The position numbers were made by a program, and so were the translations under genes. Below are positions 11,747-24,591 of a DNA stretch of 64,000 nt, piece by piece (within the stretch, counting starts at the first letter, position 1; the number at the start of each line of letters is the position of its first letter). The stretch lies in the NCBI GenBank assembly GCA_902651635.1, contig CACRSC010000004.1, positions 175,306 through 239,305 of the forward strand, written 5' to 3'. The notes beneath the pieces are model-generated. The model ran no database searches. It saw only the letters and a list, made by a program, of their open reading frames with translations, and was not told where the DNA came from. Source of the DNA: Mastigamoeba balamuthi. Taxonomy: Eukaryota > Evosea > Mastigamoebida > Mastigamoebidae.

Positions 11747-14700
11747 CTATCCGAACCCGAAGCCCTCAGAGCCCTCCTTGATGGCCAGGAGGAGCGCGTG
11801 CTTGAGCACGTCAAACGACGAGTACTCGGGGAGGTCCAGCTGGTTGAAGCACGTGTGCGCCGTCGGGAGGCCGTCGGGCCTGTACGCGCGCGTGATGGTG
11901 AACTTGCTGTTGCCGCCGTGCATGCCGCGCAGCGACGAGAAGCCCTCGAGCGGCACCTTGCTCGACCCCGTCACAAACTGCACGAGCAGCGCGCGCTCCT
12001 CGGCGCTGAACTCGTGCACGGCGCGCCAGAACCACTCGATCTGCGGCGACTGGGCCGCGTCGTAGCCCCTGTACTCGGTGTTGGCGCGCATGTCGTCAAT
12101 GTCGATCTCGGGCAGCCCGCTGATCAGCAGCTCGAGCTCGTTCTCGTTGAAGATGGCGATAAGCTCGCGCGGCACCAGCTCGCGGAAGCCCGCGAGGAAC
12201 GCCTCGGTCTGCTGGCGTATCGACGCCGTGAGCTTGTCGGCGACCAGCAGCCGCACGTACTCGGCCTTGTTCGCGTCCGTCACGGCGATCGACTTGCCGC
12301 CGGGCTTGAGCTCGATCGTGCGGCTGCGGCCAAACTCGTCGCGCTCGACGGCGAAGAAGAGCGTGCCCTCGATGCCGTTCTCCGCCAGCGCGTTGTCGAG
12401 CAGCCAGCGCAGGTTCCTGTGGTACGCGTTGTCGACGCACTCCATGTCGCGCAGCGTCACCTCGGCGCCGAGTATGTGCTTGTAGAACGAGCGCGTGAAG
12501 TGCGCGTCGATGTAGACGCCGTCCCACAGCGCCTTGCCGACGACGCGGCCCACAAACTTGAAGTACTCGAGGTGCTCGGGGTTCGCGTGCGACGCCGGGT
12601 TGGGCTGGAACGCGCCGTCGTCGGTCGGCAGGAACAGCGCGTAGCCCGGGTTGAACATCTCGCGCGAGACGACGCTGTACCACTCGCGCGTGACGCCGCC
12701 CGCGTCGATGCCCTCCTCGCCCTCGAACTTGACGCTCAGCCGCCCGCGCATCTCGTCGGCGCTGCGCATGCGCAGGTGGTGGAACGAGTCCTCGAAGATG
12801 CGCGAGCGCCGCACCTGCAGCCCGATGGGCGCGTAGCGCTCCTGCGTCGCCGCCATGCGCGCGCGGAACAGCGCCAGCTTGTTGTCAAAGTCGAGCACGC
12901 GCGGCAGCTTCATCAGCGCGTAGCCGAGGCCGGCCTGCGCGGCCAGCGCCCCCTTGGTGTCCTCGCGCACGACGGCGTTGAGCAGCGCGCGGTGCCGCTC
13001 GGCAAACTTGGCGGCCTCGTCGCCGGCGACGACCGTGAAGAAGAGCTCCAGCGCCGGCAGCACCCCCGCCAGGGTCGCCGACCCCCCGCCGCCCTTCTTG
13101 AGCGACTTGAGCGCGGCCTCCTTCATGGCCTTCTGCTGGTCCTTGGCGCTCATGCCCTCGGCCGCCATCGCCGCAGGGCTCGCGCCGCCCTGCGCCGACA
13201 GCAGCGACGACAGGTACCGGTCCAGCGCCGCCCACAGCGGGCCCAGCAGCGACGCCATCTGCGGCGCCGCCGCCGGCTCGATGCGCGCGACGGCCGCCAC
13301 GAGGCGCGCCAGCGACTTGGACGTCGCCCCGCCCTGCATCGCCAGCGGCGCCGCCGACGGCGCGGGCTGCCCGCCGGCGGTGCGCTCGAGCCCGCGCGCG
13401 AGCTCCGCGACGGCCACGGCGGTGCTGTCGCACAGCGGCCTCGCGGCGTCGAAGAGCTCGGCGAGCAGCGCCCCCCTGTTGCGCGCGTTGAGCGCCAGGC
13501 GGGCGACAACCTCGAGCCCGTCGTCGGGCTCGCCGCCTCGGCCGCCACCGCACGCGCGATGGCCCCGAGCACCTCGCGCGCTATCTCGGGGCACTCGATG
13601 CGGTACTCCTTCTTCTTCGCTGCTTCTGCCGGTGCCGCGGCCGCGGCCGCTGCAGCCGCAGCCGCTGGTGCCGGCGGCGCTGCTGCAGCCGCCGCCGCTG
13701 ATTCCGCAGGGGCAGGGGCCGCCGCAGGTGCCGGCGCAGCCGCTGGGGCCTCGGCGGGCGCAGAGGCGGTGGGGTCGACAAAATACTTAGTGAGCAGCGT
13801 CAGCAGGCGGACGAGCTTGGTCATGTTCTCGCCCGTGCCCGCGTGGGCGGCAAAGGCGATGAGCGGGGTCACGTGCTCCAGTACCGCGGGGGCCGCGGGG
13901 GAGCCCTCGCGCGCGAGCGACAGCAGCGCCTCGAGCGCCCTCTCGCAGACGAGCGTCGGCGCGCGGGCCGTCGCCGGGCGCACCGCGAGGCTGAGCGCGG
14001 CCTGCCCGAGGCGCTGGCTGAGCCCGTGGCCGAGATCCTCGCGCTGGCCGACGGTGCAGCCGACGACGGCGTGGTCGGGCTGCTCCGTGGGGCTGAACCG
14101 CATCAGCGACTCGCAGGTGCCCGAGGCCAGCGGCGTCGTGCGCTGGTACGTCACGAGGCGGACGAGCGCGGCGACGACGTCGTCGCGCGACGTCGAGTAC
14201 GAGGCCGTCTTCAGCACGCGCAGCACGCGGTCGAGCGCGTCGTCGCCGGGCGTGCGCAGGTACAGCACGCGCAGCAGCGCCTGCATCGCCTCGGGCGACA
14301 GCACGCGCGTGGTCTCGAGCTTGGCGATCGCGCGCTCCTTGGCTCGCGCGGCGGCCTCGGCCTCGGCGGCCTCCTCGCCCGTCTGCGACGCCCCCAGCTG
14401 CCCGCGCGCGCCGCGCCTGCCGTACATGCTGCGCGCCGCGCGCTCCTGGATCATGTGCGCCTCGGCGGCGACGGCGGGCGGCAGCTGCGCGAGCGTCGAC
14501 TCGTCGGCCGTCAGCAGCACCTCCTCGCGCAGGTCGGGCGGCAGCGTCGCGATGAACGTCGCCGTGTCCATCTCCTCGGGCTGGTGCGACGCCGCAGAGG
14601 CCGACGCCGGCGGCGCGTTGTCGCGCAGCACGTCGGCCTGCACGTCCGCCGGCAGCGCCGCCCACACCGCGGGGTCCATGCCGGCAGGCACCCCCGACGT

Positions 14701-17700
14701 GCTCGCCGCGAGCTGCTGCTGCGACCTCAGCACCTCGTCGCGCAGCTCCGCGGGCAGTTCCGCCAGGAACGACGCGTCCAGCGTGGGCTGCGCCTGCGGA
14801 GCCGCTGCGGGCGCTGCAGAGGCCGACGCCTGGGGCGCTGCGGGCGCCTCTCCCGAGGCCGGCGCGAGAGCAGCGGCTGGCGGAGCCGCCTGCGCGATGC
14901 CCTGCAGCGACAGCGCGAGCATAGCCGCGAGGTCCGTGGTCGCCGGCTGCGCTGGGGCCGCTTGAGCCGGTGCGGCCTCCGCCTGCGGCGCTGCGGCTGC
15001 AGGAGTCTCAGGCGGCGGTGCCACCGCCTCAGCGGCGCCGGCTGCCGCCGCTGGTGCAGGCGACGACTGGGGCGCCGGAACGACTGCAGGAGAGGGTGTC
15101 TGGGCAGGCTGAGCGGGCGCTGCTGCTGCGGGCTCGGTGGAGACGGCCATCGCAGCGGGCTCCTCTGCCGCTTGGGGCTGGACCTCGGGCTTGGGCTGCT
15201 GCTGAGCACGCGCGGCGGCCTCTGCGGCCTCTACGGCCTCCTGCGCCTCCTTGGCCTGCTTCTCCTCGAGCTTCTTCTTGGCCTCCTCCTGCTCGGTCAC
15301 GTTCCTCAGCAGCGTGGCGAGCATGGGCTCCAGCTGCTCGGCGATGCGCGATGCCCTTGTGGGGTCGACCGTGAGCTCCGTCTGCAGCAGCGCGTTGCGC
15401 CTCTGCCTCCTGCGGCGCGGCACCTGCGTCTGCACGTCGGGGTCCGCGAGCTGGCGCTCCATCGCCTCGGCGATCGCCCGGATGTCGCCGCCGGGCTGCG
15501 CCTGCGACATCATCGTCCAGAGCTGCTCGAGCATCCCGCTGCCCGCGCGGTTCGCGAGGACCTGCGGTATCTGCACGGCGATCTGCTGCGCGCCCGAGCG
15601 CAGCATGAGCTGTATGCGCTGGTCGCCACGCAGGACCCCCATGCCGTCGTCCTCGCCCTCCTCCATCGCCGCGTCGCCCATGTCCTCGTCGTCCTCGCTC
15701 TCGGGGACCTCGTCGCCCTCCTCCCCCTCGCCGTCAACGCCGATCAGGCCACGCAGCTGCTCGAGCGCGTGCCTCACACTCGCTCCCTCCCCCGCGGGAG
15801 CTGCCGCGGCCGCAGCAGCAGCTGCAGCAGCAGCCGGTGCCTCTCCGGGAGCCGCCGCGTCTCCCGGGGGAGCTGCCGCTGCCGCCGCCGCAGGGGCCTC
15901 GTTGTCAGGGGCTTCGCCATCGTGCTCGAGCTCCTCGTCTTCGTCGTCCTCTTCCTCTTCGTCGTCGTCGTCGTCTTCCTCCTCCTCGACGTCGTCGTCT
16001 TCCTCCTCGCTCTCGCCGCCCAGTATGGCCTCCCAGACGCCGCCACTGGTCGTGCCGCCTGAGATCTGCATCGCGCGGTCCTCGCGGTCCTCCTCGATGT
16101 GCTGCATCGGAGACGGCGCCACGTCCAGCTCCGTGCCGGTGAGCACTCCCGACGACGCCTGCTGCTCCGCGGCGGGCGCTGCAGCAGCCGCCTCGGCCGC
16201 GCCCTGCGGCTGCTCCATGACGACGTCCTGCTGCGTGGGCTCGCGCTGCTCCCACACGCTATCGTTCTCCTCCTCCTCTTCCTCGAAGAACTGCGGCGCG
16301 TGCTCCGCGGGCGGGTTGTTGCCCTCCGGCGCATCTTCGGCCAGCGACGTCGACGTGCGCACCAGAACGCTCATCAGGCGCGCCAGGCTCGCGCGCGCCG
16401 CGAGGGGCGTCGTGCAGGGGTCGATCTCGGCGAGCGCCGAGGCGACGAGCGTCAGGGCGTCGCGCGCGACGAGCTCCGCGGCGGCCGACTGCGACGTCAT
16501 CGCAGCGGCCAGCAACACCTCGGCGGCGGCGCTGCACGCCTGCGAGTCGACGGCCGCGTCGCGCAGGTCGCGCAGCAGCGCGTCGAGCACCAGCGCGCGC
16601 ATCCGCTGGCGCGACTCGTCCACAAGGAGCGCGACGAGCATGCGCGAGGCGGTTGGCGAGGTCTTGGCGCGCTGGCGCGACGCGACGACGAGGCGGTCGA
16701 GTAGCGGCGAAGACTCGAGCGCCTCGCGCACCGACGCGAGCGCCTCAAGCAGCTCGACCAGAACACGCATCGAGACGGCCACCGAGACGTCGTCTCCGCC
16801 AGACGCCAGGCTCGCGAGCTCCTCCACGTACGCGCACTCAACGCCAGTGGTTCCCGTGGCGGTCTGCTGCTGCTGTTGCTGCAGCAGCTGCTGGGACTTG
16901 ATCTCCTGCTCCTTCTCGCGGGGCAGCAGGACGAGGGCCGTGGACCCCCTGCGACGGGTCAGACGGACAGTGCGGACCGCGGCGCGCAGGAATGCCCGCG
17001 GGTCGCGCTCCACGAGGCCTGCGAGCGACGACACGAGCTGGCCGACGTTGATGGGGCGCGACGTCGACGAGACGAGGCTGCGGATGGCAGTCGCGGCCCT
17101 GTCGTCGGCCGAGGGCCCCGAGGCCAGTGCGCGCGCGGCAAAGAGCAGCGCGCAGTCCCTCTCCTTGCGCGCCCACGGCATCGCACGCGCCTTGGCAACC
17201 ACCGCGTCGCGCAGGGCCCGCGAGGCCACGCTCAGAGCGTTCTCGGGCAGCGGCACGATCTTGTTCGCCAGCACGCGCAGCGCGGCAGCCGCAGGAGCGC
17301 TTCCGGGAGACGAGTTCGTGAGGACCTGCGCGGCAACAGAGGACACGCGCGCCGCCAGGCGCTCGTCCGAGGGGCGTAGGATGGCGGGGACGGTGTCCAT
17401 GTCGCCCGCGAGCACACTGGTGGCGATCTGCTCGGCCTGCTGCCTGGGTATCGCCACGACGTCCGCCTCCGAGAGCGACGAGTGCAGCGCGTGAAGGCAT
17501 GCGGCGAGCGCGTTGCGCGTCTCGTCGTCGGACAGGTCGTGCGTGAGCAGAGCGCTCGCGACATCACACAGGGCGGGGGCGGCCTCGGCCCTTGTAGACG
17601 CCCACTTCACGGAGGACACGACGGAGCCCAGCGCGGCCAGGTACGTCCGCGCACGCGACGCTAGCGGGGCCTCGGTGGCGGCGGCGCACAGCACGCGGAC

Positions 17701-20700
17701 GACCTCGCGAGCGCTGTCTTCGCTGACAGACGCGTACTCGGCGAGCATCTTTTTGCCGACCCCGACGAGGGCCTCCGAGGGCGGCTGGTGCTCGAGTGTC
17801 CGCATCGCCCTGCGGATCTCTGCGGGTATCTCGGGCTTGGGCGGCTCCACAGGCGCCGGGGGCTGCGCAGGCGGCTGCGCGGGAGTTTGCTGCGACGACT
17901 CCTTCAGCGACATCGCGATGGCCATCTCCATGTCGACGTCCTCGCCGGGGGCGGCCGCCGTCTGGGACTGCTGTGCTCTCTGGGCTTGGTCCAGCTGCAG
18001 AGACAGCTGGATTGCGCGCTCTATCTCCTCGTTCGCGGGCGGGGGGTTCGAGACCATCCAATCGACGAGCGCGTCGGGGTTCGACACGCCCGTCTCCCTG
18101 AACGCCGTGTCGATTTGCGACTCGGAGAAACCCAGCGACACGAGCTGCGCGCGCACTTCACTGTCGAGCGGCAAGACGACAGGGGCGGCAGGCGGTGCTG
18201 CGGGCGCCCCGGCCTCCGGAGACCCGGCGGGCTTGCACGACGCGAACTCGCCCAGAGACGCGGCAACGTCGGAGGCGCCCACCTCCACTGCGCGGTCCAG
18301 CAGAGGCTCGAACAGAGGGCGCGTAGCCGTGGCTACCGCCTTGACAATCTCTCGGCTGTCCGTCGGGGCGCCCATGAAGTCCCTCTGGGGCTCGCGGCTG
18401 ACGGTGCGCGCACAGAACTCGGCTATCGCGGCAGCCGCCTTGCGCGCGCTCTCGCTGCTCCCGTCAGAGACGGCGGCGGCGTCGAGCGCCTTCTTCAGCA
18501 GCTGCGACAGCGGAGTGAACGTGCCCATATCCAGCATCTGCCTCAGGATTGGCGCGTTCAGCGGCTTCGTGATGAGGGCCGATACACGCTTGGCAACAGT
18601 AGCAACGTAGCTCCAGCGGACGCCAGACGGCTCGGCGTCGAATAGCGCCGTCGCAAAGTCCTCGCCGACGACAGTGGCTATCGCGACAGAGAGGCTGCGC
18701 ATGATTCCCGCCTCCTGCCGGCGCAAGGAAGAAGAGGCCTGCGCAACGCGGGCGAGCCTCGTGCAGAGCAGCCCGAACGACTCGCCGACAAACGACAGTG
18801 CAGCCTCGACGCTATCGTCGTCCCCGAGCGGCACGTTCTGGCCGCGGGCAACCTGGGCCCAAAGCGCAGCGCGCGCCAGACGCGCCACTCCCTGGAAGGC
18901 GCTGCCTCCCGCGCTCGTTACGCATGACTCCAGGACCGACATAGGTGCGCGCGACAACGTCCGCGGGCCCTCCACGATGCCAACAAGCGTGCGCATGAGG
19001 CACGCAAGTGCCACGAGGATGCCGCGGGCAGGGGCCGGCATGCTCGCCGCCAGCTCTTTGGGGTGCGCCTCAATGACGCCGCCGAGGCGGTCCGATATCG
19101 CGGTCCACGCGGTGCCGATTGACGCGACGACCGAGGTGATCGCTCGCTGGGGCTCAGCGTTCGACACGCTGATAAAAGCGGCGATAGTCGATGCGAGAGC
19201 GTCGTGCGAGTAGAACCTGCACGGCAGCGCGTGGCACTCGAGCACGCTGAGCAGAAGCCTGTCCGAGGCGCCGCCTCCAAACTGCCTGGCGCCCTCTGCA
19301 GACCCGGCGGCTGCGGCGACGAACCGCGAGATGGCAGACATCGCCTCGAGCACGTGCTCGACAGAGCCCTGGACAGAGGCAGCCGTGTAGTACGGAGAGA
19401 TGCCGGCCGCCTTGTCGATGCGTGCGCACGTCTCGCAGTTGATGCCAGTGACCGGCCCGCAGCGGCCATCGTCGCAGAACGTGCCACGCGGAACGCCCCT
19501 GCGCCCGCAGTAGTACATGCCAGTGACGGCACTACGGTTCGGCACAGGAGCGGACTTGGGCAGGGCGGCAATTGCGGCCGCAGCGGCGGCGGCGTTGGCA
19601 GGCTTTGCCGGGATCACTTTGTTGACCATGTCGACCAGCACGGAGAGCTTGCCCAGGAGGCAATTCGCTGCAACGGTCCCGAGCTCCGCGTGGTGGCGCA
19701 CAAGCTCCTCGAATCCGCTTCCGCAGACCTGGGGGCCGCGCCCCGCAGAGAGCGCCGCGGCCGACTTGGCGTCCGACAGCGCAGACAGGATGCTCTCGAT
19801 AACGTTGGACGCCTTGACGGCCTCGAGGCCCGCCGGCACCAGCGAGAGAGCGTTCAGCGCCCCCGGCGTCGCGGCGACGACCGAAGCGCTCGGCAGGCGG
19901 GGCGGCTCCGGCGTGCACGCGCTCAGCAGCGCGCGGACGGTGCCGGCGGCGTCCAGCGCAGCGAACGCCGCAGGTGGGTCGTGGTGCATGAGGCGCGAGA
20001 CGGCGTGCATCGCCATCGCCGTCGTGGCCCCGCCCCACGCCGCGTGCGTGCGCAGCAGCGCCGCGAGGGCGTTGACGATGCCCCGGGGGCCCGCTGGCTC
20101 GAGCAGAGGGGCCAGGCGCAGGTTGCCGCCGATGAGCTGCACGAGTAGGCGCAGGAGGTCCTGAACAAGATGCTTCTGCGCGTCGGGTATGTCGCAGCCC
20201 TTGCGCTGCGCGGCCGTGTCGTCGGACTGGCAGGGCGCCCACCCCAAGACCTCCGAGCAGATGCGCGAGACAACGTCTGATACGGCGCCGAGGTCCCTGA
20301 GCGTGGCCATCGACGCGTGCTGCCTGCGCCTGAGCCACATCTCTATGACCTCGATGCAGCCGCGCGCGACGGCCCATCTGCGCGACGACCTGATCGCCGC
20401 GAGCGCGGCGGCCGACAGCTGCTGCGCGGGCTCCGACGACGTCGTCAGCACCTTGGTGGCCAGCGCCAGCACCTCCCTGTCGAGCCAGTACGTCTGCAGG
20501 TCCTCGGCGCCCGCGCGCGAGGCCGCCGCGCGGATCAGCGGGCAGAGGACCCCCGCGTGCGGGACCACGAGCGACATGTTCTGCGAGTCGTCGCCGTCAA
20601 AGATGGCCCGGAGCGCCAGGGCCGCGGCGGTGCCCGCGACGGGGTTGGCGGCCGAGCGGGCGAGGGTCTCGCTGAGGTCGGCGATGAGGTCCTGGTCCTC

Positions 20701-21642
20701 GTCGATCAGGTCCGACATGATGCCGTTGGTGCAGCGCACGAGGCACGCGACGGCCAGCGCACGTATCTCGGCCCACGAGCGGGCGTCGCCGCGCGTGTAC
20801 ATGCTGACGGCGCACGAGAGCGCCGACGAGACGGGGGCCAGCGCGGGGTTGGCCGCGACCGTGTTGGAGAGCGCGGCCAGCGACTCGAGGTCCGAGCACG
20901 TCGTGATCGTGTGCGTGCCGCCCGAGAGGATCTCGACGTGGGCGCGGGCGCACTCCCGGGGGAGCGGGACGCCCGGCGCGGACAGCGCTGCCTGCGACAG
21001 GGTCATGTGCTCTCGGCCCCATCCCGTGGCTGGAGGGGGAAGGACAAGAGTCAGACGGGGCGGAAGAGAAGGCGAACGATATATTCAGTTGGCGAGCCAA
21101 TACAACGCAAAAAAGTGAGAATGAGAATTCTGACTCAACGCAGGCAAACGAAAGAGGGACGGGCGCCCCCCCCGAGGAAACGCACCGAGCGTGAGGAACG
21201 TGTGGACCATCTCCTTGGGCGGCGGGGTCGTGAGCCTCGCCAGGATATCCAGCCCGGCCGCGGCCGCGCCCACGTCGCACGGCCCGCTCGACGACAGCGT
21301 CGCGACCGCCGCCTTGGCGACCGCCGTCAGCGCCGCGCACGTATCCTCAGATATCAGCCCGATCCGCGCGCACCGCACGACCTCGCGCGCTATCGTCATC
21401 GCCGACGACGTGCTGGGCGACGCCGCAATCGCCTTGGCGAGCTCGCGGCTGTGCGAGAGGTCGATCTCGCCCTGCGCGTCCCACCACGCCGCGTCGAGGC
21501 ACCGCGCGTCGTCCGGTGACGTGGCGGCGCGCACGAGCTGCGGGTGCACTCCGGGCCGCCTCGGCGTCGCCGCCGCCGCGGGCCCTGCCGCGCTGGGTGC
21601 GCCGGCGGCGGTGCCTGCCTGGGGTGCCGCCGAGCTGCGCAT
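11747..21642 (-). CDS. HUWE1-like: Giant HECT E3 ubiquitin ligase, HUWE1/UPL1/TOM1 type
   Basis: Exons 21642-21186 and 21029-11747 code for about 3,245 residues. The N-terminal half is alpha-helical and repeat-like. In order there follow a Cys/Gly-rich finger-like motif (CGRRGVPRGTFCDDGRCGP, about 19.5 kb), a UBA-like domain (LVSLGFSESQIDTAF, about 18.1 kb), UIM-like helices (EMAIAMSLKES), a long Asp/Glu run (about 15.94-16.0 kb), Ala/Pro/Gln-rich linkers, several ubiquitin-binding-motif-like repeats (LPAELRDEVL, LPADVQADVL, LPPDLREEVL), and the HECT domain with catalytic cysteine in TAHTCFNQLDLPEY. This is the HUWE1 order. It transfers ubiquitin from E2 to substrates via a thioester. Near 13,535, in a GC repeat, the frame must shift by one base; no plausible intron explains it, so a sequencing error or real frameshift is likely. 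The start at 21642 is the first ATG of the frame. Confidence 0.9.
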
Positions 21643-22083
21643 GTCTGCCTTGCCTGTGCTGTGTGGTGCTGGGTCCGGGGGCTGTGCGGGTGGGCTCTCT
21701 TGCTTGTCGCTTGTGCTCTGCTGTCTGTGGGACACGCGGCCGATACGTCGCGACGGGGAGGAAGGATTGTGAGATATCGCCTAATAATTTGTTTGCGCTT
21801 TTTCAAATGCGTGTTAGGCGAACGTGGGGGGCTCGTGGGGGGGGAGGGGGTGGTGGAGAGGGAAGCGTGGGTGGCGCGCGCGGGTGGCGCTGCTGGGTGC
21901 GTTACCTTGCGGGTGGTGTGAGGTCTGCGCGGCGATTCAGTGAATACACGCTAAACGCCACACACACACGCGCTTCGAATCGGTCTGTGGTCTGACGTCA
22001 CGTAGCATGAGATTCAATTGCACGATACTAGGATACTCAGATATTCCCGTGTCCCAAAAATACCTATCCGAGCAGACCGACTC
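21643..22083. promoter_or_regulatory. Divergent promoter region between HUWE1-like and RhoGEF genes
   Basis: About 440 bases. It contains a G-rich run (about 21825-21860) and a palindromic TGACGTCA-like site near 21993-22000. No TATA box was identified. Confidence 0.35.
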
Positions 22084-24572
22084 ATGGGAAGCCCCGAGAC
22101 AGGCGCCGACGGCCTGACGCACGACAGCACGGCCTCGAAGCTGTTCGGGGACCCTCTTGCTGCCATACTCGCGCACGAGGGCCGCGCCAGCAGCGGAATT
22201 CCGTGCATTGTGGAATCCTGCCTGGCCATCCTCTCTGCCGCCACAGGCACGCATGGCAATCCGTCCCGCACGCGGCCTCCCCTGCTCATCTAGCCTGCCC
22301 CTGGCCAGAGCCCGTGCTGGTGTCGGTCTTCACAGCGTCGGAGGACCCCGAGGGCGACAGGGAGGCGTTGAGCAAGCTCGCAGTGTCGTGCAGGAGGGCG
22401 TTCAGGGACCACCAGCCCCTGCCCCTGAGCTCCGCGTCCCCGCACGACGCCGCTCTGCTGCTGAGGCTCTTCTTCTTCAAGTGCCCAGACACCCTGCTCC
22501 TGTCGCCAGCAGCCCCGCTCTCGGACATCGCCAGTACGCGGCACAGACGACCCCCCACACCGGCGTCTCACGAACGCGGTCGCCAGAGGTCGAGGGGCTC
22601 GAGGAGAGGAGGAGGGCGTACACGCGGGCCGCGTCTGACGTGCCGAAGCCGAGCTGGTCGGTCGCCTTGGCGATGTCCGCGTTCTTCAGATCCTCCATCG
22701 CATCGGCCAAGGACAAGAACGCACTGGCCCACGCCATGTGCCGGTACTGGGCACGCGCACTTGCGCCACGCCGCTCTGCAGAGGAGGCCCCACTGGTCTC
22801 GCGAGTGCTCCTCGCCATCATCAAGTGCGTCCCCCTTGATCGCAAGGCCCGTAACCCTACCGAGTACAGAGGCGGACTCCCCAGAGACCGTAACGCAGAG
22901 CACGAAACACACGTTGTTCTGCCAAGGCCCAAGTCAGTCCGGATGACGTCTCCAGAACGGAGATTTGCCCGCTTGTCTCTCCCTGTGGGGTCCGAGGTGA
23001 CCGACTCGTCTGTCGACTCGCACCCCCACTCATACGTCTGACAGGCCCTGACGAACTTGGATGCGGACCAACTGGAGCTGCTTGAGAGGTACAGAGCGGG
23101 CGATCCTCTCTTGCGCACACTAATGTGCACACAAGTGGCGACTTCACTTCGTTGAAGGCGCTGGTCCGAGAGCAGGAGACGAAGATCAGGCAGCTGGAGG
23201 CCGACAAGCTCCGGCTGGAGCAGAACAACAAGGAGCTCGAGGCACAGCTCATTCTGCTTCGCAAGGAGAACGAGCAGCTCAAGAAACCACCGTCGGTGAG
23301 GGACCCGGCACTCTGCCAGCAGATCTCAATCGCGTCCTTTCAGAAGCCCCCTGTCTCGCCCGAAACGCCGTCTGCTGTTGAGCGGGCGTTCCAGCAGAAG
23401 ATCACTGCGAAGCCCAAGGACTCGGGGTTCAACGAAGGAGACCTGAGGATGATCAAGACAGTCCAGCTCGTCTGGAGGTGGGGCCGCGTCTGTCCTTCCC
23501 TCGGAATGACACAGACAGCAGGTGCCGCAAGGCAAGCAAGGAGCTCCACAAACGAGCCCAGAACCACATCATGCGGTTCAAGGTGGCGTCGGAGCTGGCT
23601 ATGACAGAGGCCACGTTCCTGCAGTCGCTAAACCTCATCAAAACCGCGTTCTGGGTGCCCTCGAAAGCAGTCTCCAAGGCGGCCGATGAGATCTTCGGGG
23701 GAACGGAGCTCATCGAGGAGTTCTCGTCGCGCCTCCTCGACGGGCTCAGGGAGCGGGTGTTCCACTGGTCGCAGTCTCAGTGCGTCGGCGACGTGATGTT
23801 TAAGCACTCCAGTGATTTCCTGCGGTCGTTCCAGAACTTCGTTTCGACGTTCGAGCTCCGAGTGGCGACCCTCAAGAGGGAGAGGGAGAAGAAGCAGTTC
23901 AACGACGTCATCGTGCAAGGCAAGCCTCACCACCCCGTTGTCTCCCCCGCGTCTGAGTGCATCTGAGCAGGGGAGCATATGCCCGAGTGCAAGAAGCACA
24001 ACCTGGACTCGATCCTCATCACTCCCGTCCAGAGGGGCCCGCGCTACGTCCTGCTGCTCCGTGAGCTCCTGCGGTACACCCCCAAGGAACACAGGGACAG
24101 GCCGCTGCTGCAAGATGCCCTCGACTCGTTTGAGTCGGCGATGCGTAAGATCAACAATAGCAGCTCGCAGACGGTCGTGGAGCTCAACAGCCAGCGGGGC
24201 AAGATCGCGGGCGTGGCCCTGCAGCCCGACGAGGGGACCAAGAAGTTCGTGCGCGAGGGCCCCGCGATGCAGCAGCTCAAGGGGTCCGCGCTCCGAAAGG
24301 TGTACATGTACGCGTTCTCAGATGTCGTGATCATAGCAGAGCAGCTGCCCCAGTTCAGGAGGCTGCTCAAGCACAAGATGAGCTGCCTGGATACAATTCA
24401 CCTCAAAAGGGTTGACAAGTACACGATGACCACGGGCAACGGGCGCGCCAGCGACCTGGCGGGACTGCTCTTGGAAGATCTCGAGAACGAGAGGCACATG
24501 TTCGGGTTCACAAGTACGGAGGAGCGGGATGCGTGGCTGGGGGCATTCAATTGTGCTCTGGATCAACAATAA
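22084..24572 (+). CDS. RhoGAP-like - coiled coil - DH - PH protein (Rho-family GTPase regulator)
   Basis: Exons 22084-22246, 22309-22533, 22587-22828 (or -22846), 23045-23088, 23136-23477, 23522-23919 and 23971-24572 give about 671 residues. The first part resembles a RhoGAP domain (KLFGDPLAAILAHEG, GIPCIVESCLAILSAA, LLLRLFFFKCPDTLL), but the arginine-finger motif GIFR is not visible. A coiled coil rich in Glu/Lys/Leu follows, then a DH domain ending in the hallmark ITPVQRGPRYVLLLRELL and a PH domain ending in ERDAWLGAFNCAL. DH-PH modules load GTP on Rho/Rac. Introns 1 and 6 keep phase only with GC donors (GCACGC at 22247, GCAAGC at 23920). The junction of exons 3 and 4 is ambiguous. The stop codon overlaps an AATAAA signal at 24569-24574. 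Confidence 0.85.
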
Positions 24573-24591
24573 ATGATTGAATGATAGAAAA

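Noticed and set aside
11702-14965. Very long open frame on + strand (over 1,000 codons) opposite the HECT ligase
   Set aside because: Composition is Arg/Ala/Leu repeats without domains, and it mirrors the constrained minus-strand gene. In GC-rich coding DNA the antisense frame is often free of stops.
13843-17494. Two more long + strand frames over the HUWE1-like gene, one Ser/Ala-rich
   Set aside because: Antisense shadows of the acidic and Ala/Gln-rich parts of the ligase; no family features and no start context.
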